From: CALBZH01 sp964538515
GTDB taxonomy: Bacteria; Desulfobacterota; Syntrophobacteria; Syntrophobacterales; Syntrophobacteraceae
Reading direction: 5' to 3'
DNA: 34,778 nt
Assembly: GCA_964538515.1 (NCBI GenBank)
Contig: CAZIEW010000063.1
Span: 1-34,778 of the forward strand
Shown here: positions 15,413 through 23,851 of the stretch, piece by piece
Layout of the letters: each line of letters starts with the position of its first letter
Numbering within the stretch: the stretch's first letter is position 1
Position numbers and translations under genes: made by a program
Notes under the pieces: generated by a model
The model's database searches: none
The model's input: only the letters and a program-made list of their open reading frames with translations
What the model was told of the DNA's origin: nothing

Positions 15413-17887
15413 TCATGCTTTTGGTGAGTGTATGTGTACCTCCCGCTGCGGAAAAGGGATTTCGATGCCGGCATCCCGAAAGCTTCCGGCGATCGCCTGG
15501 CCGAGCTCACTCGTGACGGACAGCCGATCCGCCACATCGGCGATCCAGACGTGGAGCTCGAAGTCGAGGCTGGATTCTCCGAACCGCACGAAGAGCGCCA
15601 AAGGCTGTGGACTTTTGAGAACCAGAGGATTTGCCAGCGCAACCTCCTTGAGGATTCCCAGCACCAGGGGAATGTCGGTCCCATAGGCCGCTCCGACGGA
15701 GATTCTGATCCTGGCCAGTGGATTGGAAAAGGTCCAGTTCGTCACCTTTTGCGAAATGAACTGGGAATTGGGGACGATAAGCTCCGCACGATCGAACGTC
15801 TCGATGACCGTTGAGCGCAGTCCGATCTTGCGAACCCGTCCCGATTCATTTTCCACCACAACCATGTCCCCGATCTTAATGGGGCGCTCAAAGAGCAGGA
15901 TCAAGCCGCTGATGAAGTTGTTCACGATATTCTGGAGGCCGAAGCCGATCCCGATTCCCAAGGCTCCGCCAAAGACGAAGAAGCTCTTGGCGTCGATTCC
16001 CACGAGGCTGAGGCTGACGAGAAATCCGAGCAATATCAGGAAATAATGAAGCAGCTTCTTGATGGCGTCCCCGGCCCCTTGGTCCACTTGATTGCGGGGA
16101 AAAACCTCGGCTTCCAGAAATGCCCTCAGAAACCAGGAGATGGATGCCGCGAGGTACAAGGCAAACAGGGCGAGAACGATGAGTCCGACGCTGAGGGACA
16201 GCCCTGCGATCTCGGCTCGGGACTCAAAAAGCGTTGCCCATGCCTGGGAGGCAGACGAAAAGATCCCCCAGGCCTGAGTCAGCAGTAAAACGGCGAGGCC
16301 CCACGAAGCAACTCTCAGAAACACGGTCAGCCGGCGGGCGAGCTCCCTCCCGTACCGGCTGACAAACCGCATGCGAGCGACGGCGGGACGACGCAAGCCC
16401 ATTTCCAGGGCGAACACGCTCAACCGGTAGGCCAGGCGAACGCCTATCACGATGAAAACCGTCCACGCCGACGCATAAAGCACGCGCTCGGCAAGCTTGC
16501 CAAAGCCGAGGAACTGGGAAAAGAACGACACTGCCGAGGCGGCCGCACCCAGGAGGAGCGCCCATGAGAAACCGTCCCATCCGCCCGATAGGCCGCGAGA
16601 GTGGTTGCGGACCCAGAGCCCAGTCGTTAGGAGACCCGCCAGGCTCAGCCCAAGCAAGTAGAGCCGATACAGCGGGGTGGAGAACGCGACCATCTTGAGC
16701 ACTTCGGAGCAAATGAGCAGGGATGCCAGGATGAAGAGGGCTCGGCGTCGCTTTCGGTCTTTCTCGTCCGCGGACGCGAGAATGCTCGAGGAAGAAAGGA
16801 TCAGGGCCTGAGAGATGACGTTCCAGGAGCCCGCGAGATCTCCGGAGACAATCCATCTCGATGCATGGGAGACAAGCAGCCCGGCCGCCCATGGGTGCCT
16901 GAAAACGAATCGCCACTGCTCGGCTTCTGTTTCCTGGTCGCGCAGACGCAAAATGGTCCAGGCAGTCAGGAGGGTCACAACGACGCGCAAGAGGAAGATC
17001 CAGAAATAACCGGCGAGAAGGGTCGACTCGGTCCGAAGCAGCTTCGACCAGTTGTCGCCAAGGGTCTTCCACTGGCTCGAGTCGAGCTGTGCGAGAAACG
17101 CGCGGCTGAAGAGGATCGGCTCAACCTGTTTGAAGGTCTCGCTACGCAGCTTGGAGAGCGCCGCCTCGATCGGATTGCCCAGGGTCAGGGTGGTCTCAAT
17201 GAGCTTGCGAGCCCGTTCCTGGAGTGCCAGCAATTCGCCCGATGCCCGCGAGAGCTCCCGCAGGACTCCCTTGATGAATTCGGAAACCTTCTGGAACGTA
17301 TCGTGAGGCAGCTCGGCCTGCGATTCCTCCAAGTGCTTTTTCCACTCCAGCCAGTACTCCAGCTTCTCCTCCCAGTCCTTGCGAAGGGTCTCCAGATCGT
17401 GGAGACGAGTCGAAATCTGAAGCAGGAGTCCTTCGCAATCCTTGCGCTCCACTTGCAGGATGACCCTGTAGTCCGTCAACCGGCTGAAATCCCATGTGCC
17501 CGGGTCTCCCATCTTGCGGATTTGGCTGGCCAGTTTTTCCAGTTGGACCTCCGCCTGCGAGAGCTTGTTCTCGACAATGGCGGTGTCGCGGAGAGATCGG
17601 ATCCGGTCCCTTGCGGCCATTTCTTCACGGGCCAGCTCCGAGGATCTGGGAATGACCTCCGCCAGCCCCGGGTATTGTCGTCCTGTGCCGGGGGGCTCCT
17701 CTTTCTTTTCTCCCCCCGCCCCGGATTCCGGGCTCGTCCCAGAAAGGATGGAGACCGGACTCAAGGCGGATCCCTTGGTCGGAGCCTGCGCGAAGAGAGC
17801 CTGGGGACTGCCAAGGAGGAAGAGCGAAAGCCAGAGCGAGAAGCCCGAGAGCAATATGGCTCTTGATTTGATCAAGCAGATGCCCAT
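15413..17887 (-). CDS. Large MscS-type mechanosensitive channel with periplasmic coiled-coil domain
   Basis: The 824-aa product has a signal peptide (1-35, ending LFAQA), a long charged helical region (about 60-260) resembling the periplasmic part of MscK/YbdG-like large MscS homologues, and about eight or more membrane spans from residue 290. The MscS core holds the pore helix GGALGIGIGFGLQNIVNNF (near 635-655), then the beta domain LLFERPIKIGDMVVVE and ETFDRAELIVPNSQF, and a C-terminal alpha/beta vestibule. Such channels open on membrane tension and protect against osmotic downshock. An in-frame start at 17953 would overlap the upstream gene by 14 bp, but 17887 is preferred because it begins the signal peptide and has GGAG 6 nt upstream. 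It sits between the SGNH hydrolase gene and the giant kinase gene, all on the minus strand. Confidence 0.9.
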   Translation of the reverse strand: MGICLIKSRAILLSGFSLWLSLFLLGSPQALFAQAPTKGSALSPVSILSGTSPESGAGGEKKEEPPGTGRQYPGLAEVIPRSSELAREEMAARDRIRSLRDTAIVENKLSQAEVQLEKLASQIRKMGDPGTWDFSRLTDYRVILQVERKDCEGLLLQISTRLHDLETLRKDWEEKLEYWLEWKKHLEESQAELPHDTFQKVSEFIKGVLRELSRASGELLALQERARKLIETTLTLGNPIEAALSKLRSETFKQVEPILFSRAFLAQLDSSQWKTLGDNWSKLLRTESTLLAGYFWIFLLRVVVTLLTAWTILRLRDQETEAEQWRFVFRHPWAAGLLVSHASRWIVSGDLAGSWNVISQALILSSSSILASADEKDRKRRRALFILASLLICSEVLKMVAFSTPLYRLYLLGLSLAGLLTTGLWVRNHSRGLSGGWDGFSWALLLGAAASAVSFFSQFLGFGKLAERVLYASAWTVFIVIGVRLAYRLSVFALEMGLRRPAVARMRFVSRYGRELARRLTVFLRVASWGLAVLLLTQAWGIFSSASQAWATLFESRAEIAGLSLSVGLIVLALFALYLAASISWFLRAFLEAEVFPRNQVDQGAGDAIKKLLHYFLILLGFLVSLSLVGIDAKSFFVFGGALGIGIGFGLQNIVNNFISGLILLFERPIKIGDMVVVENESGRVRKIGLRSTVIETFDRAELIVPNSQFISQKVTNWTFSNPLARIRISVGAAYGTDIPLVLGILKEVALANPLVLKSPQPLALFVRFGESSLDFELHVWIADVADRLSVTSELGQAIAGSFRDAGIEIPFPQREVHIHSPKA

Positions 17888-17939
17888 TGAGTCTCCGAAA
17901 GGCCGGCCGCGCGGAGCCTGGAGCATGGATGACTCTTCC

Positions 17940-19160
17940 CTACCGCGTGTCACGCTGGCTGGTATTGTTAGAGGCGGCAGTCATTGACTTCTGAATATTC
18001 AGAACAGGAGTTTTAAGAGTATCAAATAGGATGCGTGCGATGATTTCATTTCCTCGATCCCCAAAGTGATAGGAGTCAAGAAAAATCTCATCATCCTTGC
18101 CGTATCTATCAAATGCCTGAGACAAATCTAAGAAGTGAAAATTGGTAGCGTTCACTCGTGGGAGGGTTTCGCGTATCAATCCATAACACTTATTGAAATA
18201 TTCAGTAACATCGGTTGATTGTGCCTTTGATTTGGATAGGATTTTATCCTCCCGCGCAGAGAAAGGCTTTTTCGAAACCGATAGGGTCGGCTGAAGCATG
18301 AAATAGTACGGAACGGTTTTCCGAGAAAGGATGTAAGCGCTCAGCTCCACGTTTTTTCGAAGCCTTTCAGCAACGAGCTTGGCATCGACGAGACCTTGGC
18401 CTTTCTGAACAATATCATGCGACAGAGGATGGCCACTCAGGTCGTATGACATGTGAACAAGCTCCCGGTAATGAGCGTCCATGTAGGTGCGGAACCACAT
18501 GACGTTTGCCCCTCGTGCTCCCCAGTGGACATCATTGTTTCCGGAGAGAGAGATGACCAGATCCGGCTCGAGCTCGCTGATGCGGTTCTCGATGAGGATT
18601 CGCTCCTGGGTGGAGGCCCACGCGGGATTTGCGGCAACAATGACCTCGCAGCTCATTCCATTTGCAGGGGCAAGCTCGCGGTTCAGGAGTGCTTGAAGAA
18701 AGCCCCCTATGGTACGGTTCAAGTCCGGGGCTCCCGCCCCATACGCCGTCGAGCCGCCCGTTATGAAGATCCGGCAAAGGTCAGGAGGTTTTGGAATCAT
18801 CAGCTCGTGATCACAGCGGAATCCCATGGAGTTGATCGTCGCTCGGCTGTTGTTGTCCGGCATGGGAGCGGAACCGACGAAAGGGGCGGGAATGTTCTGT
18901 GGGACCCAGGAGTAATGATCCAGATTGGCCAGCGCATCAGCGGGGTCTTTGTAAGCAAGATGCAGCTCGGTGTGCAGATTCTCGGCACGGAGAAGGCTGC
19001 CAACCGTTCTGGTATCGGCCTGTTGGTTGACAGCTGTGACTATCTTTCGGATGGCCAGGTGACGCCCAAGCAAGACTCCGCCCCCCCCAAGCAGCACCAG
19101 GACCAGTGCCGGTACGAGCGCGAATAGGATCTTCTTGGCTGCTGAAGATGATGTGGCCAT
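17940..19160 (-). CDS. Membrane-anchored SGNH/GDSL-type hydrolase
   Basis: The 406-aa protein starts with a transmembrane anchor (about 10-32), placing the rest outside the cytoplasmic membrane. The SGNH blocks are visible: nucleophile S137 in ITGGSTAYGAG (block I), AANPAWAS near 176-183 (block II), GNND at 207-210 in ISLSGNNDVHWG (block III), and the D362-x-x-H365 pair in LDSYHFGDRGNE (block V). These enzymes remove or transfer acyl-type groups. In saxitoxin clusters a GDSL-type gene (sxtL) accompanies the carbamoyltransferase, and here the same grouping occurs with SxtJ and DUF5989 genes. The ATG at 19160 follows a GGGGAG site. The substrate is unknown, possibly an acylated or carbamoylated envelope glycan. 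Confidence 0.88.
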   Translation of the reverse strand: MATSSSAAKKILFALVPALVLVLLGGGGVLLGRHLAIRKIVTAVNQQADTRTVGSLLRAENLHTELHLAYKDPADALANLDHYSWVPQNIPAPFVGSAPMPDNNSRATINSMGFRCDHELMIPKPPDLCRIFITGGSTAYGAGAPDLNRTIGGFLQALLNRELAPANGMSCEVIVAANPAWASTQERILIENRISELEPDLVISLSGNNDVHWGARGANVMWFRTYMDAHYRELVHMSYDLSGHPLSHDIVQKGQGLVDAKLVAERLRKNVELSAYILSRKTVPYYFMLQPTLSVSKKPFSAREDKILSKSKAQSTDVTEYFNKCYGLIRETLPRVNATNFHFLDLSQAFDRYGKDDEIFLDSYHFGDRGNEIIARILFDTLKTPVLNIQKSMTAASNNTSQRDTR

Positions 19161-19196
19161 GAGACTCCCCGTTTTATCGATCCTGATGTCGGTCCA

Positions 19197-19637
19197 TCAA
19201 AACTGCCTCTCGTAGCTCGATGGATCACGCGCCGGCGTTACATCTTGCCAGTAGCTCACGACCTGCCCGCGCCGAAGTGCGAGCTTGTCGCGCCCGAAAA
19301 ACCGCATGCACAATCCCATCGGGGTGATCATCCCGTAGTAAAAGAGCATCATGAGGAGTCGGCTCATGATGTTGCCCATCACGAAAGCGATTCCCATCCA
19401 GGCCCAGTAGACGGCAAGGGCTGCCCTCGACCCGCTCAAACCGAGCAAGCCCGTCACTCCGCCCGTGATCCAGAGGATCAACGGCGGGAGTCCAACCGTC
19501 CAGTCTTGCCAGTGGCTTGAGTAGGCAGATTTCAGATAAAAGAGTGATCCAATCAAGCCGAAGCCCACAATCATTGACCAGCCGAACTTGCGAAGCTCAC
19601 CAGCATCCGGTCTCCAGTTGATCTCAATGAATCCCAT
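19197..19637 (-). CDS. SxtJ-family membrane protein
   Basis: This 146-aa protein has about four hydrophobic segments (18-35, 48-69, and two within 71-115) and a polar C-terminus (FGRDKLALRRGQVVSYW). It resembles the SxtJ family: small membrane proteins of unknown activity named after the saxitoxin cluster and found next to carbamoyltransferases in many non-toxic bacteria. The ATG at 19637 is preceded by GGAG. It lies 36 bp upstream of the SGNH hydrolase start and downstream of the DUF5989 gene, consistent with one transcript. The motif MGNIMSRLLMMLFYYGMITP is the most family-like stretch. The role is inferred only from neighbours. Confidence 0.85.
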   Translation of the reverse strand: MGFIEINWRPDAGELRKFGWSMIVGFGLIGSLFYLKSAYSSHWQDWTVGLPPLILWITGGVTGLLGLSGSRAALAVYWAWMGIAFVMGNIMSRLLMMLFYYGMITPMGLCMRFFGRDKLALRRGQVVSYWQDVTPARDPSSYERQF

Positions 19638-19760
19638 GTTGATTCTCCGTCTCTTCCGGCGGCTATCTCGCTACCCATTAGCATGACGATGTCCCGCGGA
19701 AATCGGTAAAGCATACGTCTCAGAAATCAGACAAGAAGGGGTCTGATTGAGAGTCAATCT

Positions 19761-19919
19761 TTAAAACAGAGTATAGATAAAAGGCGCAGCTCCGGTGGCG
19801 CCAAGAGCGATGAACAATCCGAAAAGGGCTAATACAATTAGGATAGGCACTATCCAGTAGGCTTTATTTTCTTTGATAAATGCCACAAATTCAGCAAATA
19901 TACTGTTTCTCTTTGCCAT
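19761..19919 (-). CDS. DUF5989-family single-span membrane peptide (SxtK-like)
   Basis: This 52-aa gene reads MAKRNSIFAEFVAFIKENK, then one transmembrane helix (about 21-40, YWIVPILIVLALFGLF), then a conserved-looking end GATGAAPFIYTLF. Its size, N-terminal amphipathic helix and location between a carbamoyltransferase and an SxtJ-family gene fit DUF5989, the small partner found in such loci. The ATG at 19919 has GAGG about 9 nt upstream, and it begins 59 bp after the carbamoyltransferase gene ends. Function is unknown; a scaffold or regulator of the membrane complex is a guess. Confidence 0.85.
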   Translation of the reverse strand: MAKRNSIFAEFVAFIKENKAYWIVPILIVLALFGLFIALGATGAAPFIYTLF

Positions 19920-19978
19920 ATGCTTTTCCTCGCTTTTTACTGAAATAAAGTGTGCTTCGTGCTTTTGATCTCTCTCGG

Positions 19979-21802
19979 CTAATCCAATTTAAACTGCTTT
20001 TTATATTCTTCCGCTCCCTCCATCGGGGGCTGCTCGCTTTTGAGACACAAAGCATTTTCCAGAACAAGCGCGTCCATGTCCGTAAACATGAAGCACCGGT
20101 AGGCGTCTTCAGGCGTACAGACAATGGGCTCGCCGCGGATGTTGAAGGAGGTGTTCACGACAATACCATATCCGGTCTTCCGGTCGAGCTCTTTGATGAG
20201 CCTGTGGAAGCGGGGATTGGTCCTCGCATTGACGGTTTGGATGCGGGCCGAATAGTCCACATGGGTGACAGCCGGTATGTCGGAGCGTTGAACATGAAGC
20301 TTGTCGATGCCAAACAGAGCGTTTTGCTTTTCGGACATCATCATGCGGCGCTCACCGACAACCGGTGCGACAAGCAGCATGTAGGGGCTCTCAACGTCCA
20401 ATTGAAAGTATTCGGACACGCGCTCCGCGAGACAGCTTGGTGCGAAGGGGCGAAAGGACTCGCGGAATTTGATTTTGAGATTCATCGTCGACTGCATCTC
20501 GGTTGAGCGCGCGTCACCAAGGATGCTGCGTCCCCCCAAGGCGCGAGGTCCAAATTCCATTCTACCGGCAAAATGTCCGACGACTTTGCCGGCGTCGAGC
20601 ATCTCCGCAATCTGCCTGCACAGCGTCTCCTCATCCAGGATCTCATACCTGGCGCCGACCGAGTCAAGGTATTCCTGTATCTCGGCTTGCGTGAAGCGAG
20701 GGCCGAGGTAAGACCCCATCTGGCTGTCGCCGGGAACGGGGGTGCGGGGATTGTCAAAGAGCTGATACCAGGCGAAGAGAGCCGCCCCGAGCGCGCCCCC
20801 CGCGTCTCCCGCGGCGGGCTGGATCCAAAGGTTCTTGAACGGACCCTCGCGGAGCAGGCGACCGTTACCGACACAGTTCAGAGCCACTCCTCCAGCGAGG
20901 CAGAGGTTCTCCAGGCCGGTTTCCGCATGAGCATGCCGTGCAATTCGCATCATGACTTCTTCAGTCACTTTCTGCACGCTCGCGGCAAGATCCATCTCCT
21001 TTTGGGTTAGCGGGCTTTCCGGCTTCCGGGGCGGACCGCCGAAGAGCTTATGGAACTTCCTGCTCGTCATGGTAAGGCCCGCGCAATAGTTGAAATAAGA
21101 CTGGTCCACCCAGAACGACCCATCTTCCTTCAGGTCGACGATCTTGCCCAAGATATCGTCCACATACCGGGGCTCACCGTAGGGCGCCAGTCCCATGACC
21201 TTGTACTCTCCCGAATTGACCTTGAAACCGGTATAGTAAGTGAGCGCACTGTAAAGTAATCCAAGAGAATGGGGAAAGCGGATTTCCTTCTTCAGCTCGA
21301 TCTTGTTGCCCGCCCCCACTCCCCAGCTGGTCGTTGTCCACTCGCCGACGCCATCGAGCGTGATGATTGCCGCCTCTTCGAACGGGGATGGAAAGAAGGC
21401 ACTTGAGGCATGGGACTCGTGGTGCTTCGTGTAGTAGATGGGACCCTCGTAGGCATTGCCGAGTCCCTTGTCGATCTCCTGGGGAATCAACAGTTTTTGC
21501 CTGAGCCAGAGCGGCATCGCGTGCGAAAAAGAGCGCAGGCCTTGGGGGGCAAAAGCCAGATACGTTTCAAGAAGACGTTCGAACTTCCGGATCGGCTTCT
21601 CGTAGAAAACGACCGCATCGAGCTCAGCCGGTCCTATGCCCGCCTCCTTGAGGCAATAATTCACGGCTTCAACGGGAAATGCATGGTCGTGCTTCTTTCT
21701 CGTAAAGCGCTCTTCCTGCGCTGCGGCAACCAGCTCACCGTCGCATACCAGCGCTGCGGCACTGTCGTGGTAGAAGGCCGATACTCCCATTATTCTGATC
21801 AA
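19979..21802 (-). CDS. NodU/CmcH/SxtI-type O-carbamoyltransferase
   Basis: The 607-aa enzyme transfers the carbamoyl group of carbamoyl phosphate, through a carbamoyl-adenylate, to a hydroxyl of its substrate. The N-terminal ASKHA-like domain shows GVSAFYHDSAAAL, AAQEERFTRKKHD, YYTKHHESHASSAFF (metal and ligand histidines) and ITLDGVGEW. The C-terminal domain shows FAGRMEFGPRALGGRSILGD, ARTNPRFHRLI and VVNTSFNIRGEPIV, all typical. I favour a TTG start at 21802, which yields the usual IRIMGVSAFYHDS beginning with GAGG 6 nt upstream; the frame is open to 21838. It heads the set with DUF5989, SxtJ and SGNH genes. Relatives act on antibiotics, Nod factors and saxitoxin; here no antibiotic or toxin genes are seen, so an envelope sugar is the likelier acceptor. 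Confidence 0.95.
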   Translation of the reverse strand: MIRIMGVSAFYHDSAAALVCDGELVAAAQEERFTRKKHDHAFPVEAVNYCLKEAGIGPAELDAVVFYEKPIRKFERLLETYLAFAPQGLRSFSHAMPLWLRQKLLIPQEIDKGLGNAYEGPIYYTKHHESHASSAFFPSPFEEAAIITLDGVGEWTTTSWGVGAGNKIELKKEIRFPHSLGLLYSALTYYTGFKVNSGEYKVMGLAPYGEPRYVDDILGKIVDLKEDGSFWVDQSYFNYCAGLTMTSRKFHKLFGGPPRKPESPLTQKEMDLAASVQKVTEEVMMRIARHAHAETGLENLCLAGGVALNCVGNGRLLREGPFKNLWIQPAAGDAGGALGAALFAWYQLFDNPRTPVPGDSQMGSYLGPRFTQAEIQEYLDSVGARYEILDEETLCRQIAEMLDAGKVVGHFAGRMEFGPRALGGRSILGDARSTEMQSTMNLKIKFRESFRPFAPSCLAERVSEYFQLDVESPYMLLVAPVVGERRMMMSEKQNALFGIDKLHVQRSDIPAVTHVDYSARIQTVNARTNPRFHRLIKELDRKTGYGIVVNTSFNIRGEPIVCTPEDAYRCFMFTDMDALVLENALCLKSEQPPMEGAEEYKKQFKLD

Positions 21803-21862
21803 GGTGAACCTCACTGTCTTAGACTGCGGCAGAAGCAATGCTCACTGAGTGCGATAGGATGG

Positions 21863-21892
21863 ATACTTCACGAAGGCCTTGCGGGTTGTCAA
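21863..21892 (-). promoter_or_regulatory. Possible promoter of the carbamoyltransferase gene set
   Basis: On the minus strand a consensus -35 hexamer TTGACA (21887-21892) is followed after 18 bp by a weak -10, AAGTAT (21863-21868). It lies in the 136-bp gap between cysK and the carbamoyltransferase gene, about 65 bp ahead of the TTG start. The -10 matches only 3 of 6 positions, so the call is tentative. Confidence 0.35.
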
Positions 21893-21938
21893 GGATTTGT
21901 GGGGTGCCTGATTTGTCTTCACACTGCACGCATTCGAA

Positions 21939-22865
21939 TCACTCTTTGAAAAGGTCGGTGGAGAGGTAACGCTCACCGGTGCTCGGGAGGATCACGACGA
22001 TCTGCTTGCCGGCCGATTCGGGCCGCGAAGCAACCTGGAGCGCCGCCCACACGGCAGCCCCGGACGAGATGCCGCACAGGATCCCTTCCTTCTTGGCCAC
22101 GTCTCGGGCCGTTTCGAGCGCCGCCTCATTGCTCACCTGGACGATCTCGTCCAGGATGGCGGTGTTCAAGACGGCCGGTACGAACCCGGCCCCGATGCCT
22201 TGAATCTTGTGGGGGCCGGGATTGCCGCCCGAGAGCACGGGAGAGTCCGCCGGCTCAACGGCGATGGCCTTGAAAGAAGGTTTGCGGGCCTTGATGACCT
22301 CGCTCACGCCGGTGATGGTCCCCCCGGTTCCGACACCGGCCACCACCATATCGACTCCCCCTTCCGTCGCCCGCCAGATCTCTTCCGCCGTGCCCCGCCG
22401 GTGGGCTTCGGGATTGGCCGGATTGGCGAACTGATCCGGCATGAGCGCGCCTGGCGTTCCACTGACAATCTCGTTCGCGACGCGGATTGCCCCCTTCATG
22501 CCCTCGGCCGCCGGGGTCAGCACCAGCTCCGCCCCCAGGTGCTTCAAGAGCTTCCGCCGTTCAAGACTCATGGTCTCCGGCATGGTCAGGAGCAGGCGAT
22601 ATCCCTTGACGCTGCAGACGAAGGCGAGGGCGATTCCCGTATTGCCGCTGGTAGGCTCGACGATGAGGGTCTTTTCGTGGATCAATCCCTGCCGCTCGGC
22701 CGCCTCGATCATCGATGCCCCGATGCGGTCCTTGACACTCCCCAGGATGCTTCGAAGCTCGAGCTTGGCCAGAATCGTCGCGCCCAGTCCCTTCCCCATC
22801 CGGTTCAGACGGACGAGCGGAGTCCCTCCAAGGGTCCAGATGGCGCTCGAATAGATCCGGCTCAT
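21939..22865 (-). CDS. cysK: Cysteine synthase (O-acetylserine sulfhydrylase)
   Basis: The 308-aa PLP enzyme converts O-acetylserine and sulfide to cysteine and acetate in the cytosol. It has K45 in GSVKDRIG (Schiff-base lysine), PTSGNTGIAL (substrate loop, 71-80), the phosphate-binding GVGTGGTITG, and GISSGAAVWAAL near the C-terminus. Length is normal for CysK/CysM. The frame is open to 22958, but the ATG at 22865, with a GAGGAG site, gives the usual SRIYSSAIWTLGGTPLV start and lies only 11 bp after cysE. Adjacent cysE and cysK could form the cysteine synthase complex. CysM-type substrate use cannot be excluded. Confidence 0.94.
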   Translation of the reverse strand: MSRIYSSAIWTLGGTPLVRLNRMGKGLGATILAKLELRSILGSVKDRIGASMIEAAERQGLIHEKTLIVEPTSGNTGIALAFVCSVKGYRLLLTMPETMSLERRKLLKHLGAELVLTPAAEGMKGAIRVANEIVSGTPGALMPDQFANPANPEAHRRGTAEEIWRATEGGVDMVVAGVGTGGTITGVSEVIKARKPSFKAIAVEPADSPVLSGGNPGPHKIQGIGAGFVPAVLNTAILDEIVQVSNEAALETARDVAKKEGILCGISSGAAVWAALQVASRPESAGKQIVVILPSTGERYLSTDLFKE

Positions 22866-22876
22866 GTGACGGCTCC

Positions 22877-23836
22877 TCAGTGTGACGCGTTCTTGAAGAC
22901 CAATTCGGGCTTCTTGAGAAAAACCTTGGTGTCCGGAGGTACGGATTCGGTGATCCACACATTGCCTCCGATTACCGATCGGGCCCCGATGACGGTTTGT
23001 CCTCCCAGGATGGTGGCTCCGGAATAGATAATGACGTCGTCTTCGATGGTCGGATGCCGCTTCTTGTCCCGCAGCAGGGCACCCGCGTCCTTGGGCAGCG
23101 ACAGAGCCCCCAGGGTCACACCCTGATACAAGCGCACCCGCTGTCCGATTTCCGTCGTTTCTCCGATCACCACCCCGGTTCCGTGGTCGATGAAAAAGCT
23201 CTCCCCGATGTGGGCGCCGGGATGGATGTCGATCCCCGTCTTGCTGTGGGCATATTCCGTCATGATCCTGGGAATCAGGGCCACACCCTGCTCGAAAAGC
23301 TGGTGGGCTATTCGATACACGGTGATTGCATACAAGCCCGGATAACTGAAGATAATCTCGTCAAATCCCTTGGCGGCTGGATCGCCTTCGAAGGCTGCCC
23401 GGACGTCCGTCGCTAGGACCGCACGCAGCCGGGGCAGGTCCTTCATGAAATTGATGGCCGCCTCTTGGCCGCGGTCTTCGCACCGGACGCACGGGAGCTG
23501 GTGCCTCCGGCATTCATGCCGAAGGGCCAGCGCGATCTGCTCGGACAAGGATTCGAAAAAAGCGGTCGCTTCCTGGCCCAGGTAATACGCCAGGTTCACC
23601 TGATCGAGTCGCGTGCGGATGAAGTAGCCGGGGTAAAGAATGCGGAAGCCGGCCTCCACTAGCTCGATGATCGATTCACGGGAGGGGATCGGCTCGGGTC
23701 CCACGTGGTCAAAACAACCGTCGCCCCGGCAGGTGCCCACCAACCGCTCGACGACCGCGGGAAGCTCTTCCCTGTGGCGTCGGGAGCTTTCCTCATCAAG
23801 CTTGCATTCGTCTGATTTTGGAACGGCATCATTCAT
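22877..23836 (-). CDS. cysE: Serine O-acetyltransferase
   Basis: The 319-aa enzyme acetylates serine with acetyl-CoA, the first committed step of cysteine synthesis. A long helical N-terminal part (1-195) precedes a left-handed beta-helix with hexapeptide repeats. The catalytic region is MTEYAHSKTGIDIHPGAHIGESFFIDHGTGVVIGET, holding the conserved histidines and aspartate of the SAT active site (split here only by description, residues about 194-229). It is longer than E. coli CysE and resembles the EpsC-type serine acetyltransferases often found beside cysK or nifS. It starts 15 bp after nifS ends, with GGGTGA upstream. The C-terminal tail KPELVFKNASH lacks a terminal isoleucine, the residue that docks E. 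coli CysE into CysK, so complex formation is uncertain. Confidence 0.93.
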   Translation of the reverse strand: MNDAVPKSDECKLDEESSRRHREELPAVVERLVGTCRGDGCFDHVGPEPIPSRESIIELVEAGFRILYPGYFIRTRLDQVNLAYYLGQEATAFFESLSEQIALALRHECRRHQLPCVRCEDRGQEAAINFMKDLPRLRAVLATDVRAAFEGDPAAKGFDEIIFSYPGLYAITVYRIAHQLFEQGVALIPRIMTEYAHSKTGIDIHPGAHIGESFFIDHGTGVVIGETTEIGQRVRLYQGVTLGALSLPKDAGALLRDKKRHPTIEDDVIIYSGATILGGQTVIGARSVIGGNVWITESVPPDTKVFLKKPELVFKNASH

Positions 23837-23851
23837 GGCTTCACCCGCTGG

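Noticed and set aside
19979..21802. Saxitoxin or antibiotic biosynthesis locus
   Set aside because: Only the tailoring-type carbamoyltransferase set is present. No polyketide synthase, amidinotransferase, sulfotransferase or NRPS gene occurs in the window.
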